A stretch of 64,000 nucleotides of DNA, taken from positions 248,001 to 312,000 of the forward strand of contig JALJCQ010000012.1 of the NCBI GenBank assembly GCA_023091665.1. The letters run 5' to 3'. The position numbers and the translations under genes are program-made. This DNA comes from Pythium myriotylum (lineage: Eukaryota; Oomycota; Peronosporomycetes; Pythiales; Pythiaceae). The notes beneath the pieces are model-generated. The model worked only from the letters and a program-made list of their open reading frames with translations. It ran no database searches and was not told where the DNA came from. Positions 17,139-30,000 of the stretch are shown piece by piece (position 1 is the stretch's first letter; every line of letters starts with the position of its first letter).

Positions 17139-17609
17139 GTGCCGCCCATGAAGTCTTTGATCGTTTTGCTGGCGCTCGCCAGTATATGCGCGCCATCATC
17201 TGCAACAATGGCTGCGTCGTCCTGTGCTCAGTTTTGCACCGCGGAGTTCGACCCCGTTTGCGGCACCGACGGCGTCATGTACACAAACGAGTGCGAGCTC
17301 AACAAACAGGCTTGCAAGAACCCCTCGATCAAGCTAGATCCAAGCGGCCGATGCCCACCCCCGAGAGCCACGACGCCAGCACCGACTCTAGCTCCAGCTC
17401 CAGCTCCTGCCCCCACACCGACTCGCACGACAGCGCCCACGACGCCTTCCAACTGCCCCAAGCAGTGCACCAACGACTGGAACCCACTGTGCGGCAGCGA
17501 CCGCACCACCTACGGCAACGCCTGCAAGTTCGAACTCGGCCGCTGCGCCAAGGCGAACTTGCTCTTCCTATCGATGGGAAGCTGCTCAACACGAACGCAG
17601 CAGCTCTAA
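17139..17609 (+). CDS. Secreted two-domain Kazal-type protease inhibitor
   Basis: The 156-residue product has a signal peptide (MKSLIVLLALASICAPSSA). Two Kazal domains follow, each with six Cys: the first from CAQFC to the C in SGRC, with PVCGTDGVMYTNEC, the second from CPKQC to the last Cys, with PLCGSDRTTYGNAC. A linker of Pro/Thr/Ala repeats (PAPTLAPAPAPAPTP) separates them. Kazal proteins block serine proteases by inserting a reactive loop into the active site; oomycetes secrete such proteins, and some known members inhibit plant subtilases. The second domain has an Arg where the first has Gly in the C-G-[TS]-D-[GR] block. The target protease cannot be predicted. Confidence 0.93.
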   Translation: MPPMKSLIVLLALASICAPSSATMAASSCAQFCTAEFDPVCGTDGVMYTNECELNKQACKNPSIKLDPSGRCPPPRATTPAPTLAPAPAPAPTPTRTTAPTTPSNCPKQCTNDWNPLCGSDRTTYGNACKFELGRCAKANLLFLSMGSCSTRTQQL

Positions 17610-17805
17610 TAGTCAACAACCCTTTCGTCATCCAAAAGTTATCCATGAATGAAAAAAGAAAGCAAAAACCACGTGGAGCTCTTTGATCAGTTCTGAGTCG
17701 ACCGCCTTTCTCGGTTTTTGCGTGGGCAGTTACTACTAGAAGCGATCTATCTGAGTCTGAGACCAGCGCTTCAATTCCCCCTTCCTCGCTGACTTTCTCG
17801 AGCCC

Positions 17806-18961
17806 ATGACACGCAAGGCCAAGGAGCGCCGCCAAGAGCGCACGCTGGAGAAGCAGCGCGCCATGGAAGAGCGCCTCGCTCGCGAGAAGACGCTGAGCTC
17901 GCGGCCCGAGTGGCGCGCGCTGCTGCGGCGCATCGACGGCGGCGACGCGGCGGCCCAGGCCGTCGTGTCGCCACGTCATCAGGTGCTCGAGGGCGAGGCC
18001 GCCGATGAGACCAAGCTGCCGGCGGCGGCGGCCGTGGCCGAGAACATCCAGTGGAAGTCGACCCATGTCCCCATCGCAGCGGCGAGCGTCTTCCAGCTGC
18101 CGATCAAGGTTGACGCGCCACGCGCGACGCTCCATTACGAGTTCTCGACCAAGGACTTTGACGTCAACTTTGGGATCCAGGCCATTGGCGTCGACGGCAC
18201 AATGCACGAGCTCGTGCCGTCGGTACGGTACGAAAGCCAAAAGAAAGCTGTCAAGGGCGAGCTCGTGCTCGCCGGGCCGGCCATGGCGCTGCTCGTGTGG
18301 GACAACTCGTTCTCGTGGCTCAATAGCAAGCAGCTCGCGTACGCAGTCGAACTGCACCAGGACTTTCCGGACACGGGTGAGTCCGAGCAGGCCGTGACGC
18401 CTGCACAGCGCGCTTCGCTTGCTCTCCACGAACGCGCCAAGCGAGAACGATTGCGCACGCATCGCGAGGCCTCTGTGGAGGACCTGCAATCGACTCTGCT
18501 GACGCACGATAGGGAGATCGAGTTCATCAAACACCAGATCGAAGAATTGCGGAAAAAGCTTGAAGCGACCGAGATCATGAAGGAACAAACGGCATCCGAG
18601 CAGAAAGGTTTGCGGGATGAGATCGATTCCTTAACCTGGGAGATTGACGGTGAGTTTGCATTCTTTTTAAACGTGGATGCCGTAGACTCATGCACTTTCT
18701 GTAGCTCTTCTGTGGCGATCAATGGGTTCAATTGTCATCGAAAACATTTTTGCATTCTGTCCAGACCGCGATCTCACTGCGTGGTACGTGCTACCGTGTG
18801 TATACGGATTGCCCTGCCAAACCGAGTCTCACCTGCGATTGCCTTCCAGGTCCCTCACAAACCATCAGTGGCAAAACCGCGTTTCGGCTTTCCGTGCTGC
18901 ACAACCCCAGGATCCTGTCGAAACTGTAGAAGAAGCGGCCTCGAACGAGCCGAACTCATAG
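17806..18961 (+). CDS. GOLD-domain protein
   Basis: Exon 1 (17806-18649) encodes a charged N-terminal helix, then a GOLD domain at about 90-190: VFQLPIKVDAPRATLHYEFS, DVNFGIQAI and ALLVWDNSFSWLNSKQLAY match the beta-sandwich signature seen in p24 and SEC14-like proteins. A coiled coil follows (about 205-280). GOLD domains mediate protein contacts in Golgi and endosomal trafficking. A GTGAGT donor at 18650 and an acceptor at 18704 join in phase to a short C-terminal exon that ends at 18961; this last exon reads poorly and might itself be spliced (a second candidate intron ends at TTCCAG near 18850). No signal peptide is visible, so it is probably cytosolic, as in SEC14-GOLD proteins. Confidence 0.75.
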
Positions 18962-18990
18962 AAACGCCCTGCTGCCATCATGCAGGGGCA

Positions 18991-21900
18991 TCAGATTACC
19001 CCGCTGGGTTCTGCCGCTGTTAGTCGCTCGATTTGCGCGAGCAAACGCCTGGAGGTGCGGAACTGAGCTCGACTATATAAGCAAAGTAAAGCGATCGTTG
19101 CATACCTGGCATCATCCATGTCGCGAGTGGCTTTAGTAGTAAGAGTGCCTAGCGATGTCGTCATGCTCGGATCCGTACAGCTGATTGCCTCCTCGACCTC
19201 GTCCAGAGTCGCCAGACTTCCTTTCCCGCGTGCTTTACCTATGCCTTCCAAATTCTGCTCAAATTTACAAATTAGCATCCACACATTGCCAAATACGTAG
19301 CAATGGAAGTATGACAAACACGGTGGGTGACTCTAAACTCGTCGTCGAGCTCCTTCGCTGTACTCTCAAGCTCTAACAGTTTTGCCTTCATTCGCTCCAT
19401 CTCCGACTTCAGCGTCGTGAACGAATCACCACTGGGCGCTTCGCTCTTCGATCGTTTCGATACCGGAAGCGTCGGTGGATAATGGCTGCGATATGTATTC
19501 TGGCGTTGCAAGAGCAGCCGCCTTTTGTCTGCGTTGGCATCCTCTTCTGCTGTCGATGTAATAAGAGTTTCCGGGTCGGTTTGGCTTTCAGGGTCGATAA
19601 CTAAGTCGTCTTCTTCGGCTGGCGGAACTCGTGCAATTCTCACGGGCTCGGTGTCGTCCGGTTTCTTTGTCTCTATTGCCATTTTTGCTACGTGAAGGAA
19701 AGAACCACCACTTGCAGCTTTCTCTAAATTCACGTAAACAGGAAAGCGAGAGCCGATTGTGCCTGATTTTTGGTCAAAGAGAGGGCGGCCTCGGGGAACT
19801 GGGGGCGGTTCGTACTGCACTCCACTCTCTACTCGGGACGTCGGTGGATTGGCGCTTGGTGTAGAAGACTCTGCAGGCAGATCTGAGCTTGGATTCAGTT
19901 CCTTTGCTTCAGTCAGCTCATCAGTTTGCATACTCGTTGAGCGTAGTTCAATGCACTGGGCCGACGACGATGTGAAGGTTGGTGGCTCTTTCTCATCTCG
20001 AACAGGCGACGGCGATTGATTTGACGGCATTGAGAGCCGAAAGCTTTTTCGCGTCAGTGGCACGGACTTTCTTTGACCAACACCAGCGGAAAGCAGCATT
20101 ATCTCAGCCTTGTCTGAGTGGTCTCGCCTGAGTGGGAGAACACGCTCAGCTTGACGAGCACGAATGGGCGGTTCCTCTGGTGTATCGGCGTTAGCTTTGG
20201 CGGTTGTTGCGATATCGGTTCTAGTATCTTCTGTATGCATAGGCACTGATACCATCCGTGGAGCGCTTTGATGGCGCGTAATATCCTGGGATCCTTTACG
20301 CAGCTGCAGGAGTTTGAGCACGTTTTGAGCTGACCCGCCTCTCTCCAACACTCCCTTCGATTTCCGACTCCTCACAGTAGATTCGCCACGAGAGCTATGG
20401 CGCGACTTGAGGTCGCGGACCGCAATCGCGTCCAGTGGAGCGGCTGTGAACTCCGGGTCACGTCGTTGAAACTCGTTCACTTCAGGACCTCGGATGGAGG
20501 ATCCACCGTTTTGGAGTAGGGCGGAACCTGAGGCTCCAACTGTTCTTTCTGTGATGGCAGGCTTGGCAATGAATAGGTTGCGCAAGCGATCTATTTGCTC
20601 TTCGATCTCAACGCGCTGTGCTTGGAGCAAAGCAGTGACCTCATGGCGCGAGATCAGGCCCTCCACACTCGATGGGCGAGCCTGAACAGCTCTCTTGATC
20701 TCGACTTTGGCATGGTCTGGCTTTGTTATCGTTGAAACGACGAAGCGCCGTTGCAGTAGCGCCCATGCAAATCGCTGGAAGTTGAGATCGCAGCAACACT
20801 TGCCGAATTCGTCCACATCTCCAAAAAAGTCCACAGCCTGACATGATTCACCAGGATTCCTCATCACTATTTGCCGCAGCTGTTGTCGATAGTTCTCAAC
20901 GCGAACGGTGTCAATAGGACCTTCGCTAGCTTGGTCCGCCGTATTCATAATCGCTCTCAGTCTGCGATGATATCGGGCATTGACAGAATCCAGTGGGAAC
21001 CCCCATTCTAAAGTGCGGGTCGTTGCAAGCGGGTTTAGCTTGCTTGCAGTATCCAGAAACCGAAGCTGGATAGCTTTGATCTCCTCGATACTAGTTTTAT
21101 CACGATATGAAGCCATGAGTGTAAGTTGCAGTGCAGACGATGCAGCAGACCGTCCCAGATCTCGGGCTTTCTCCGAGTCACCATCGATGGAATGGGTGTC
21201 AATCGCATTCTTCACTCTGGAAACCCGCTCTCGTACCCAGAACAGCCACACTAAGGTCGCAAATGTTCGCAGCATACGCAAGACATCCGACGGAGTTTTG
21301 CCTTGGTGTTGAGACTCACCGTCTATGCGAAGTCCAGTAACTTTACCTCGAACAACCTCTGAGCTGTCTAATCCATCCAAATCATTAACAACGTAGTAGA
21401 GTAAGTCTTGCACGCTTCGGTTGGTTGAGACCCAGACGGCGTCAAACAGAAAGGCGTCGCGGAACCAGTAAGTTAGAATACTTTCAAGCGTATCACCGGA
21501 ACGAGCACGACATAAAGATCCCAGGTGCCTCACGTGGTGCATCACGACTCCTATCAGTGTCATTACGCTGTGAAGGAGAGCGACTTCTTCGGGACAGAGT
21601 GTACCTGTCGAGTCTATCAAATTACTGAAGTCAATACTTTCGTGATTGTTGTTTGGTGCAGTGGAGACGAAGACGAGCCTGGCGTAAGCTTCGATAGACG
21701 TCTCGTCGTTTACTTCAGTATGCCCTTTCGTAGATTTCAGTTGAGCGACCAAGGGCGCCGATCGCAGCAACGAGACTAAATGCTCCAAACAACTGTTAAT
21801 GATCTCCATGGAACTGCACTTGGTGACGCCACTGCTCTGGTTCTTGAGCTGCTTCGAGAGTATCTCGTACGGGTTCGTCGGCTTTAGCTCCACACACCAT

Positions 21901-24214
21901 GAGATGAGATGTCCCATTAGCTGGCTCCCTCCCGCCAATCGATAGAGCACATTTGCTGTCATTGGAGAACTAGCATCTGCAGTTTGAGATAGCAGGGCTG
22001 GTCCGCAGCATAACGTGAATCGACTTAGCAAATTTGGACGCAGTAGCCGAGGATCACGATGAGACACAATGTAATTCAACGCTTCGAGCAGCCTAGGTAC
22101 GTCGAGCGAGAATCGGCTGACCTCGAGGGAATCGCACGCCATTGTGAAGGAAGCCACCGTAGCCTGCAGCACCAACCACGGTGAAAGCTTTCCGTAGGTG
22201 GCGTTCTGATGTTCAATTTCAGATACAAGCTTCTTGCTCGCATTTCTCAGGTGGGCCGGACTCATTTCATCAATCAGCTTGAGCTGCTCAAAGAGTCTGT
22301 GTATCAAGTCGCTGGCTTTCTGTGGCGACTCCGACAATTGAATGGCGTCTTGAATACCCTTCGCCAGTCCGGATACGAAGCTTCCATGGCGCTTGCCGGT
22401 TTGATTGCGAGTCATTTGATGAGTTTCCCTGGCATAGTACAATTCTAGTTCCCTTCGTGACCGAAATGCCGGTGCCTTGACAATCTTCTCAGCGACTGCG
22501 CGTAGTGCAATTATGTCCAGTGTAGTGACCTGCGCAATGAGCATTTCGCTGATTCCCAGTTGAATAGCAAGGTCCTCCACCGCGATTGGACCAACCCGCT
22601 TGTAATCTCGAACAAGACGCAGACACCGCGCTATCCGTTGGACAACGATTCCAAACAAAGTGAGCGCAACATCAACAACTCCAGCATCGTGGTAGGAGAG
22701 AATCAGGCGAATGGCGGTTACGAACTCTCCCATACCAACTGTGAATGCTGGATTGGTGGTGACAATTCTGCTGACGTACTCGTCGATTGTCTGCACTTGG
22801 TGAGTGAGCAAATCTCCTTAGTGGACCATTACTGGATCGATTTGAGCACACCTGTCTCCGTTGTAATTGAGATATCCTCCGCTTTTTCCTTCTTAACGGA
22901 TTGAAGTCCTTCGGAAGGGTATGGTCTTGATGTATTGAGTCAGGTCGACATGGTGGAGGAAGCATTTTAGCATCTTCTTTTTCGATGTTGACCGTAACTC
23001 GCACTATAGTCGATGCGAAACTCGCGAGGATGCAGTTGCTACGCAGAACCCACAACAGCTACTGCGCTCGTCAATGATATTTACATTGCCAAACAGATGG
23101 TGATAGATTGAGCCCACTTACTCTGTGCCACAGCGTTAAGTCTGCGCTATCGGGTACTATTTGCAGTGGTAGGTGCAACAAGTGTTGGCATCGCTCATTC
23201 ATCACGATGTCCAGCGTTGACAGTGGTAAATCCTTTTCTAATGGAACTTCTAACAGTTGGAGTGAGCCTACAGTCGACAACGTCAATAAAACGCAACGAA
23301 ACGTAATCGCTGTGTTCGCACATCTCACCGTCTTGGAGCAGCACGGCACACGTGTTGTCATTCCAGGCGACGTCGACCACCGCAGCATGATACGTTCGAG
23401 AATGATGAGCGGGCACATCGACCACAGGGCTTGAGTCGTACAGATCCAATGGTATGCAACAGAGCCGTTTACGCTCATCACACACCACGAGCCATCGACG
23501 CGACGGGCTCAGGAATACTCTCAATCGAGACTGAGGTTCTCCATCTTCTTGCTCTCGGAGCTGCATGACCTGTTCTTGCGATCGCAGCAATGCTCCATCG
23601 TTTTCGACGGCTACAAGCGACTGAACCAGCTTCCAACAAGCTCGACTCTCGTCCCAGACGACACTCACGACGAGCAGACAGCACCCAAACATCAACGAGT
23701 CGAAGAACTGTGCGTCAATCGCCCATCGAGATGGCCTCCCAGCCTCACACGGCAGAGCCCACACCGTCCACATCCCTCCATCACGCTTCCAGCACCAAAG
23801 TCGCCACGCGGGCGCTGCGTCTCCGTCGCATCGTTCCACAAGTGCGACTCGCTCGCCGTTGGCGTCCACGACCGCCGCCTCCATCGACCCGCTCGGGTCC
23901 AACCCCAACAGGTCCTCCAACTCGGCCTGCACAGCGTCCAGCAACCGCACAACGCACTTGCCATCGCTCGCACGTGAGAGCGCGACGAAGAACCGCCCGT
24001 GGCCGCGCTGCATCGCCGCCGCAGCGCCTTCGAGCGGCAGCAACTTGCCGACGCTCTCGGCCGCCTCCGCCGCGCGCAGTTGCACGTGGCGCTCGCCCGC
24101 GGCCACGAGCGTGAGCGCGGCGCCTTCTTCCGCGACGCCCGCGAGCCGCTGGCCGCTGTGGAGCGTCGTGGCCGTCGCTACGCCGACGTATGCTCGCCTC
24201 TTGATGCTCGCCAT
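18991..24214 (-). CDS. Large propeller-type protein with coiled-coil C-terminus, unknown
   Basis: Six exons join in phase: 23329-24214, 23122-23267, 22852-23058, 19320-22790, 19106-19254 and 18991-19048, giving 1638 residues. The first 400 residues look like a beta-propeller (repeated strands such as VVDVAWNDNTCAVLLQDG and GSLQLLEV). The middle (about 420-1000) is a helical repeat region with many Leu/Val-rich helices. From about 1150 it is Ser/Pro-rich and disordered, ending in coiled-coil segments (EMERMKAKLLELESTAKEL; and LAQIERL). I cannot name it; the order propeller, helical solenoid, coiled coil occurs in ciliary and membrane-trafficking scaffolds. The donor of intron 4 (GTTTGT) is the least certain. 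It starts 157 bases from CSTF3 in divergent orientation. Confidence 0.75.
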
Positions 24215-24371
24215 TTCTCCATTACTACTGTCCCCACGTGGGTGACCTTTCATAGGCGTTTGTAACATCCATGTCGGTTCCTATCGGACAGGTTACATGT
24301 TACAAACCCCCTGTCTTTTTGCGCGGTTCGATCGTGGGCGCCATTTGCGACCACGGGGAAGCAAGGAGCCC
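24215..24371. promoter_or_regulatory. Bidirectional promoter of CSTF3 and propeller gene
   Basis: The 157-bp spacer between two divergent ATGs contains a perfect 11-bp inverted repeat, GTTTGTAACAT at 24258-24268 and ATGTTACAAAC at 24297-24307. TTACA occurs again just inside the right arm (24293-24297). A CACGTG E/G-box core is at 24235-24240. No TATA box is evident. Confidence 0.6.
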
Positions 24372-26989
24372 ATGGCCGACAAGCGCGACAGCTCGGACGA
24401 GGACGAGCCCATCGCGGGCGCGGCGAGCGGCGGCGGCGGCGGCGGTGGCAGTGCAAGCGCAGGCGCACGAGCCGCCGACGCGGCCAAGCGCGACGAGCTG
24501 AGCGTGCGTAGAGCCCGAGCGCGGAGCCCAAACGTGGCCTGGCCGTGACCCTGGTTTTGTGTTTGTCTGTAGCGCGCGTGGATGGACGCCGAGGAAGAGG
24601 ACGAGGAAGAAGAAGACGCCGAGTGGAGCCAGCTGTCGGCGCAGGCCGGCGCCGAGGCGGCGGCGAGCGCCGCGGCCGCGGCCGCCGAGGCTGCCAAGGA
24701 CGCGAGCTCGCTGCCGCCCGACCAAGTGATCAAGCGCTCGGCGCGGTTCAAGAGCCACTGGGCCGCGGTCGAGAAAGACGTGTGGAACACGAACGCGTGG
24801 GAGGCCATCATGGCCGAGGTGCAGACGCTGCCCGTGGACGAGGCCCGGTTTTACTATGAAAAGTTCCTCGAGGTCTTCCCGACGTCGGGGCGCTGGTGGA
24901 AGCTCTACGCCGAGCACGAGCTGCGCGAGAAGCACTACGACCGCGTGCAGGAGATCATCAAGAAGTCGCTCATGCAGATCCGGTGCCCTCACGTGGATCT
25001 CTGGCTCTTCTACCTCAACTTCACCAAGGTCGTGCAAGTCGACGTCGCCGCCGCGAGCCAGGACGCCGAGGCCATCCGCAACGCACGGCAGCTCATGTGC
25101 GACGCGTTTGAGCTCGCGCTTGAGCGTGTCGGCGGCTCGATCCATGCCGCACCGCTCTGGCAGAGCTACGCGACTTTCCTCCAGGAAGACACGAACCCGC
25201 AGGCCTTCCTCACCGTGCGCAAGCTCTTCCACCGCGCGGTGACGGTGCCTCTCAACAACATGGAGGCCATCTGGCGCGACTACGAAAAGTTCGAACGCTC
25301 GATCCCCAATAACGAGGCGCTTGCAGCCAACTTTTTCAAGGTCTTTCGCCAGAAGTTCGACGCCTCGCGTGCCGTACTGCGTGACCGCAAGAAGCTTTAC
25401 GACGCAGTCTCACTTCATGTCTTGCCCGTCCCAGTTACCAAGAAAAACATGCGCGCTGAGCTTGCGCGCATCTCGGAGTGGCAGAAGATCCTGGCGTTCG
25501 AGACGGGTAATCCGGAGCGACTGGACTCCGCACGATGGAAATCGCGAGTACGATTTACGTTTGAGTTGTTCCTCAGCGTCCATCGCCACGCACCGGAAGC
25601 CTGGTTCCACTATGCAGCCTTCGAGAACGAGGCTCAAGAAGCCGAGGCCGCGACAGCGGTGTTCGAGCGTGCTGTCGAGGCTATCCCAACCTCGAGCATG
25701 TTGTGGTTCGCGTTCGCTGACCATCACGAGCTACACGGAGATGTTGTAGCTGCTAAGGCTGTGTACGAGCGCATTCTCAAGGAAAACGTGTCGGCTCTAG
25801 CGTACATCACGTACCAGCGGTTTGCTCGCCGTGCTCTCGGAGCCAAGGGTTTGAATGAAGCACGAACCATTTTCAGACGCGCCCGTAAGGATGAGCGTGA
25901 AGGAGCCTGCACATACCACGTGTTTGCTGCTGCCGGTTTGTACTATCCAGCTTGATCGTAGACTGTGTATTCCACTCACTCCGTTTGATTCTGTAGCCTT
26001 GCTGGAGTTTTACAGTGATAGCTCAGGCACCAGTCGCGAAATCGCGCTTAAGATCTTTGAGCTCGGTTTGAAGAAGTACATCCAAGAACCAGACTACGTG
26101 CTCTGCTATTTGGACTTCCTCGGCCACCTCAACGATGATAACAGTGAGTGGAGACGTAGCACGCCTTGCCAAACCCGCTCTAATGTGAAAATTCTTGATG
26201 ACAGATATGCGATCGTTGTTCGAGAAGGTGCTCGCGGTCATGTCTCCTGAACTGACGCGTCCGATTTGGGACCGCTACGTCGAGTTTGAACACAAAATGG
26301 TTGCCAACGGGGGAGATCTGGCTACCGTCGCTAAGGTTGAGGCACGTCGAGCCCTCGCGTTCCCTGATGCACCACACGTGGAGATAAAGGGTTTGCTCGC
26401 AATTCACCACCGATATTCCTTCTTGGACCTACGCGCTGCAGGAGCGGTAGATCAGATGTTCCTTGATAAGTACGGCGTGGGCAAACGAATCGTGGAAGGA
26501 CTAAACGGCCACCTTGACGATGGTGAAAGTGGCTTCACTGTTTTTGGAAACGGTTCTGCCGAAGGCGGTTTCGACTCTATCGATGACAGGTATGTCTCCC
26601 TGCGTTCGTCTCTGGATGGTGGAGAAAGCAGCTAACGTCGGAGCCATTGCAGGCCTATTCCTGGACCTCCTTTACCAGACTTTTTGAAGGAGTTTGCCCG
26701 GATGCTCCCGTTACATCAGCCATGGAATGGGCCGATCGCTGACGTTGAGCATATTTTCCGTGCAATGTTGTTGGTTGACTTCCCTCCCCGCGCTCAGATC
26801 GAGTATATGGAGCAGCAGAAGAAGCAGCAACAGCAATTCGCGCTACAGCAACAACAACAGCAGAACGATGCCCAACGTCGCGATGACTCTGGGGCAGGTG
26901 ATGATGCGGGCGTGAGTATTTCGAACAAGCGGCCACCAAACGATGTATTTCGGTCCAGACAGAAGCTCAAGCTCGCAAAACTGGGATGA
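24372..26989 (+). CDS. CSTF3: Cleavage stimulation factor subunit 3 (CstF-77 / Rna14)
   Basis: Five exons join in phase: 24372-24503, 24573-25935, 25997-26143, 26205-26589 and 26653-26989, giving 787 residues. After an acidic Gly/Ala-rich N-terminus comes a chain of HAT repeats (about 85-600), with typical pairs such as WKLYAEHELREKHYDRVQEI, LWFAFADHHELHGD and IWRDYEKFE. The junction of exons 3 and 4 restores NDDNN-x-RxLFEKVL, a conserved CstF-77 segment. A Pro-rich segment IPGPPLPDFLKEF and a hydrophobic monkeytail-like region follow, then a Gln-rich stretch. CstF-77 dimerises and bridges CstF-64, CstF-50 and CPSF in pre-mRNA 3'-end cleavage and polyadenylation in the nucleus. Confidence 0.95.
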
Positions 26990-27031
26990 AAAGAGATACG
27001 TCGTGGGAGATATTAGCATTCATTTTCTTGT

Positions 27032-30000
27032 TCACCTGTTGGTGGCCCCCGCGCCTTTCGTTCTCTTTTTTTGTGGTGTCAGTGTGTGGACCTTTCCGCT
27101 GGCTCTCTTGTTTCTCACCGTTGATTCAAGTTCCGGAATTACCGCAGTGCCTTCGTCAACCCCATCAAACTCATCATATGACTCCTGCTCATCCGAACTG
27201 CTGGAGTCAAATTCATCATCATTCGAACCATCTTCGATATCCTTGACGTCTAGTGAATTGTACGTATTGTCCCGGACCACGCTCCACCTCTCCTTCAACA
27301 TCTCTGCGTTGCCAAGCAGTTCCGCACGAAGAGCATAGCTATTAGCGTCAAGTAATTTCAAGATTCCTTCCAGATCTGTTGACGACATCTCGAACACTTC
27401 GAGCACTGCAGATGTAGTCTCCCTCGCATGCTCCTCCTTTATGTCGAAACGGTAGGTGTCACTGTAACACATCATCAGCTTTTGTTTGTGAGCGACAGTA
27501 GCGTAGATCAACATACCTCAGTTCTGTGATGAGAGCTTTAAGGTGTTCCGTTGACTGCGAGAAGTACGGAAGCAACTTCACTTCACTTTTTGTGAGGGCT
27601 TTTCTTCTCTGAAGTTGGTCTCCGTATGCCTTGCTAAGTAGCTCATTCCCCCAACGTCGCGATCTGTTCGGTTTCGTATCTCCTTCTCTAGCCGATGTCC
27701 GACTAACATTGTGCTGCACAGTAAGGCGCACTCGTTCTTGAAAAGACGAGACAGTGCGCTCCATGCTTAGATGGAAACCCAGTGACGCTTCCAAAAGAGA
27801 TTGTAGGTCATCAATCGCTCCAACTGAGCTCCCCTCTCCGCCCTGGTGCCATGAAAAGCACGCGTCGATAGCGTCTTCCAGCTTCTTAACGACCACAGGC
27901 CCTGATCGGAGAAGTGCTGTTGATGTTCGTTGAGGAAAACTGTAGCCGAACGATTCGGCGCTGACATACACTTCAAGTGACTTCCCCATCGCCGCAATCG
28001 CACCCATCAGATTCATAAACGGATTTCCTTCTTGACGGTCACCAAATACACTAGACGATGGACCTGGCAGTGGTGATGATGCGATACACGCGATCACGCT
28101 TTCCAAAAGCACTGGAAGTGATTCGTTTGTCAGATTCTTCAAAATTCGATGTTCACCATTTTGGGCGACCCATTCACCTAGATCGCCCTCGGTGGATAAC
28201 TTGTTGTGGCTGCTTTTTGCTCCTTCGCGTTGAGATCTGAATCGCGATTGCTTGACGGATTGACTTCTCAAGGATGTTGCAGATACTAGCTCGTTGATGC
28301 ACTCAAGTATGTATGTCAAGTGCTTGATTCCGTGAGCAATACGCGATGAGCAAACCCAGCTGCCGACGATAAAGTTTATGAGATGATGAAACTTTTGTGG
28401 CTGTGGACGTATCCAACTTTTGAGCATATCCGACGAAGCGATATCTAGTGGGAGTGTCTCGACCAGCTTGACCTTCCCTCCCGAAGTCGAGGACTCGGAA
28501 AATGGGCAATGCAGCAAAGCAAGGCATAAACGACCGATCTGACTTTCCAGCCGTGTCCCACTCGTCAAAGTGTGCAGAATCTGTTTCAGCTGGCAACAAA
28601 TGTCACCTTCCTGGAGAGTAAACATTAACATCAGTGACTTTATCTGCCGTACTGCAATGGTGGATGCACAGTACCTTGGCTTGGACCGTCGCTTGGGATA
28701 TTGACCTGAACAAAATCTCGCAGTGAGTAAACCACACATCAAGTTGTTCACTTGTCCCGAATCGAAACTGGCTCTGGAAAACGCCTTTGGATAACAGTTC
28801 CATAACTGTAACTTCCCAGTCTTCGCCCCATTCTGGATTGCTCACGATGTTTAATAATCCCCTTTGTCGTTTTCTTTGGCATACTTCAATGATCGATTGA
28901 ACTGCAGCGCACAGTGTCCGAGTTCCGATGAGGATCCAATGCCTTTCACTGGACGCATTTATATCTTCATCATCGCTACCAGCGACTTCATAGTCTTCAC
29001 CAAGCGAGGTAAGTTGCTCTGCATACTCTATCATTCGTCTGGAGATGTACTTAACGGATCTTTTTCCATCTTGTGTGCTAATCAGAAGCTCCACCGTTGC
29101 AAATACTGGGTCCACATCACCTATTCTCGATCCTCCGATTCGAGGTTGAGACTTAACATGGGCAGGAAATGACCCGAAGAGTTCGATCTCTAAACCCGAT
29201 TCGACTGTCAATGTTTGCTGCTTCCAGAGTCCTCCAAAAATTGCACTCACTACTGAAAGCGACAGTCTCGAGCCAAGTGAACATAGCTCACCGCTGAAAG
29301 GTCGGGAAAACCATGAACCGACATTGTTTGTGTGGAGAGAGATAATGTTGACTTGAAGTCGAAGCCACATTATGGACCCGGATCCCTGATCCATCTCATC
29401 GACCTTCTCCTGCTTCAGTCGTGTCCGTGCTTCATCAAGCAGTGCGATCAAACGCCTGTGTAATAACCAGCAAGCTTGGACTCGATTGAGCAAACGCCTT
29501 CTAAGCCGAAGCGCTTCACTTGACCCTCTAACGCCTCCTTTCCAATTCGCTTCGGACTCTTGTTGCTTCAACACGAGTGAATTGGTCGTCATCACAGCAA
29601 CTTCAAGTGCACATGCGTAGCACCACAACGTTCCAGGTAGAGTTCTGATCGCAAACGTGTCCTCTGTCACTGACGGAAGCGCAAAGCTACACACCAGTGT
29701 TCGTTCTGCTCGTGTAATATCTGAAGCCGTCGACAATAAACCCTCCACGTCGGCTTGCAACGTTGCGAACTTTGCACGGATGCTACGTTCGACAATCTTT
29801 AAAGTGTTGGCTGAGGGATTTCGATTCACCAGACTCTGCCATCCAAAAATGGGTTCGCCTAGCCTGGCGACTTGAACAAATTTTACAACATCGAACACGA
29901 ACGAGCCCCCGAGCCACGCATCACTCTGTCCTGATAACCCCGGTACGATCTCAACTCCAGAAGAACTTCCCTTTTGTTGTTGCTTCACAAACTCACGATG

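Noticed and set aside
17329..18588. 419-codon minus-strand frame across the Kazal and GOLD genes
   Set aside because: It overlaps two well-supported genes and lacks any recognisable domain.
24300..25232. 310-codon minus-strand frame opposite CSTF3
   Set aside because: The plus strand encodes clear HAT repeats; the antisense frame follows from codon bias.
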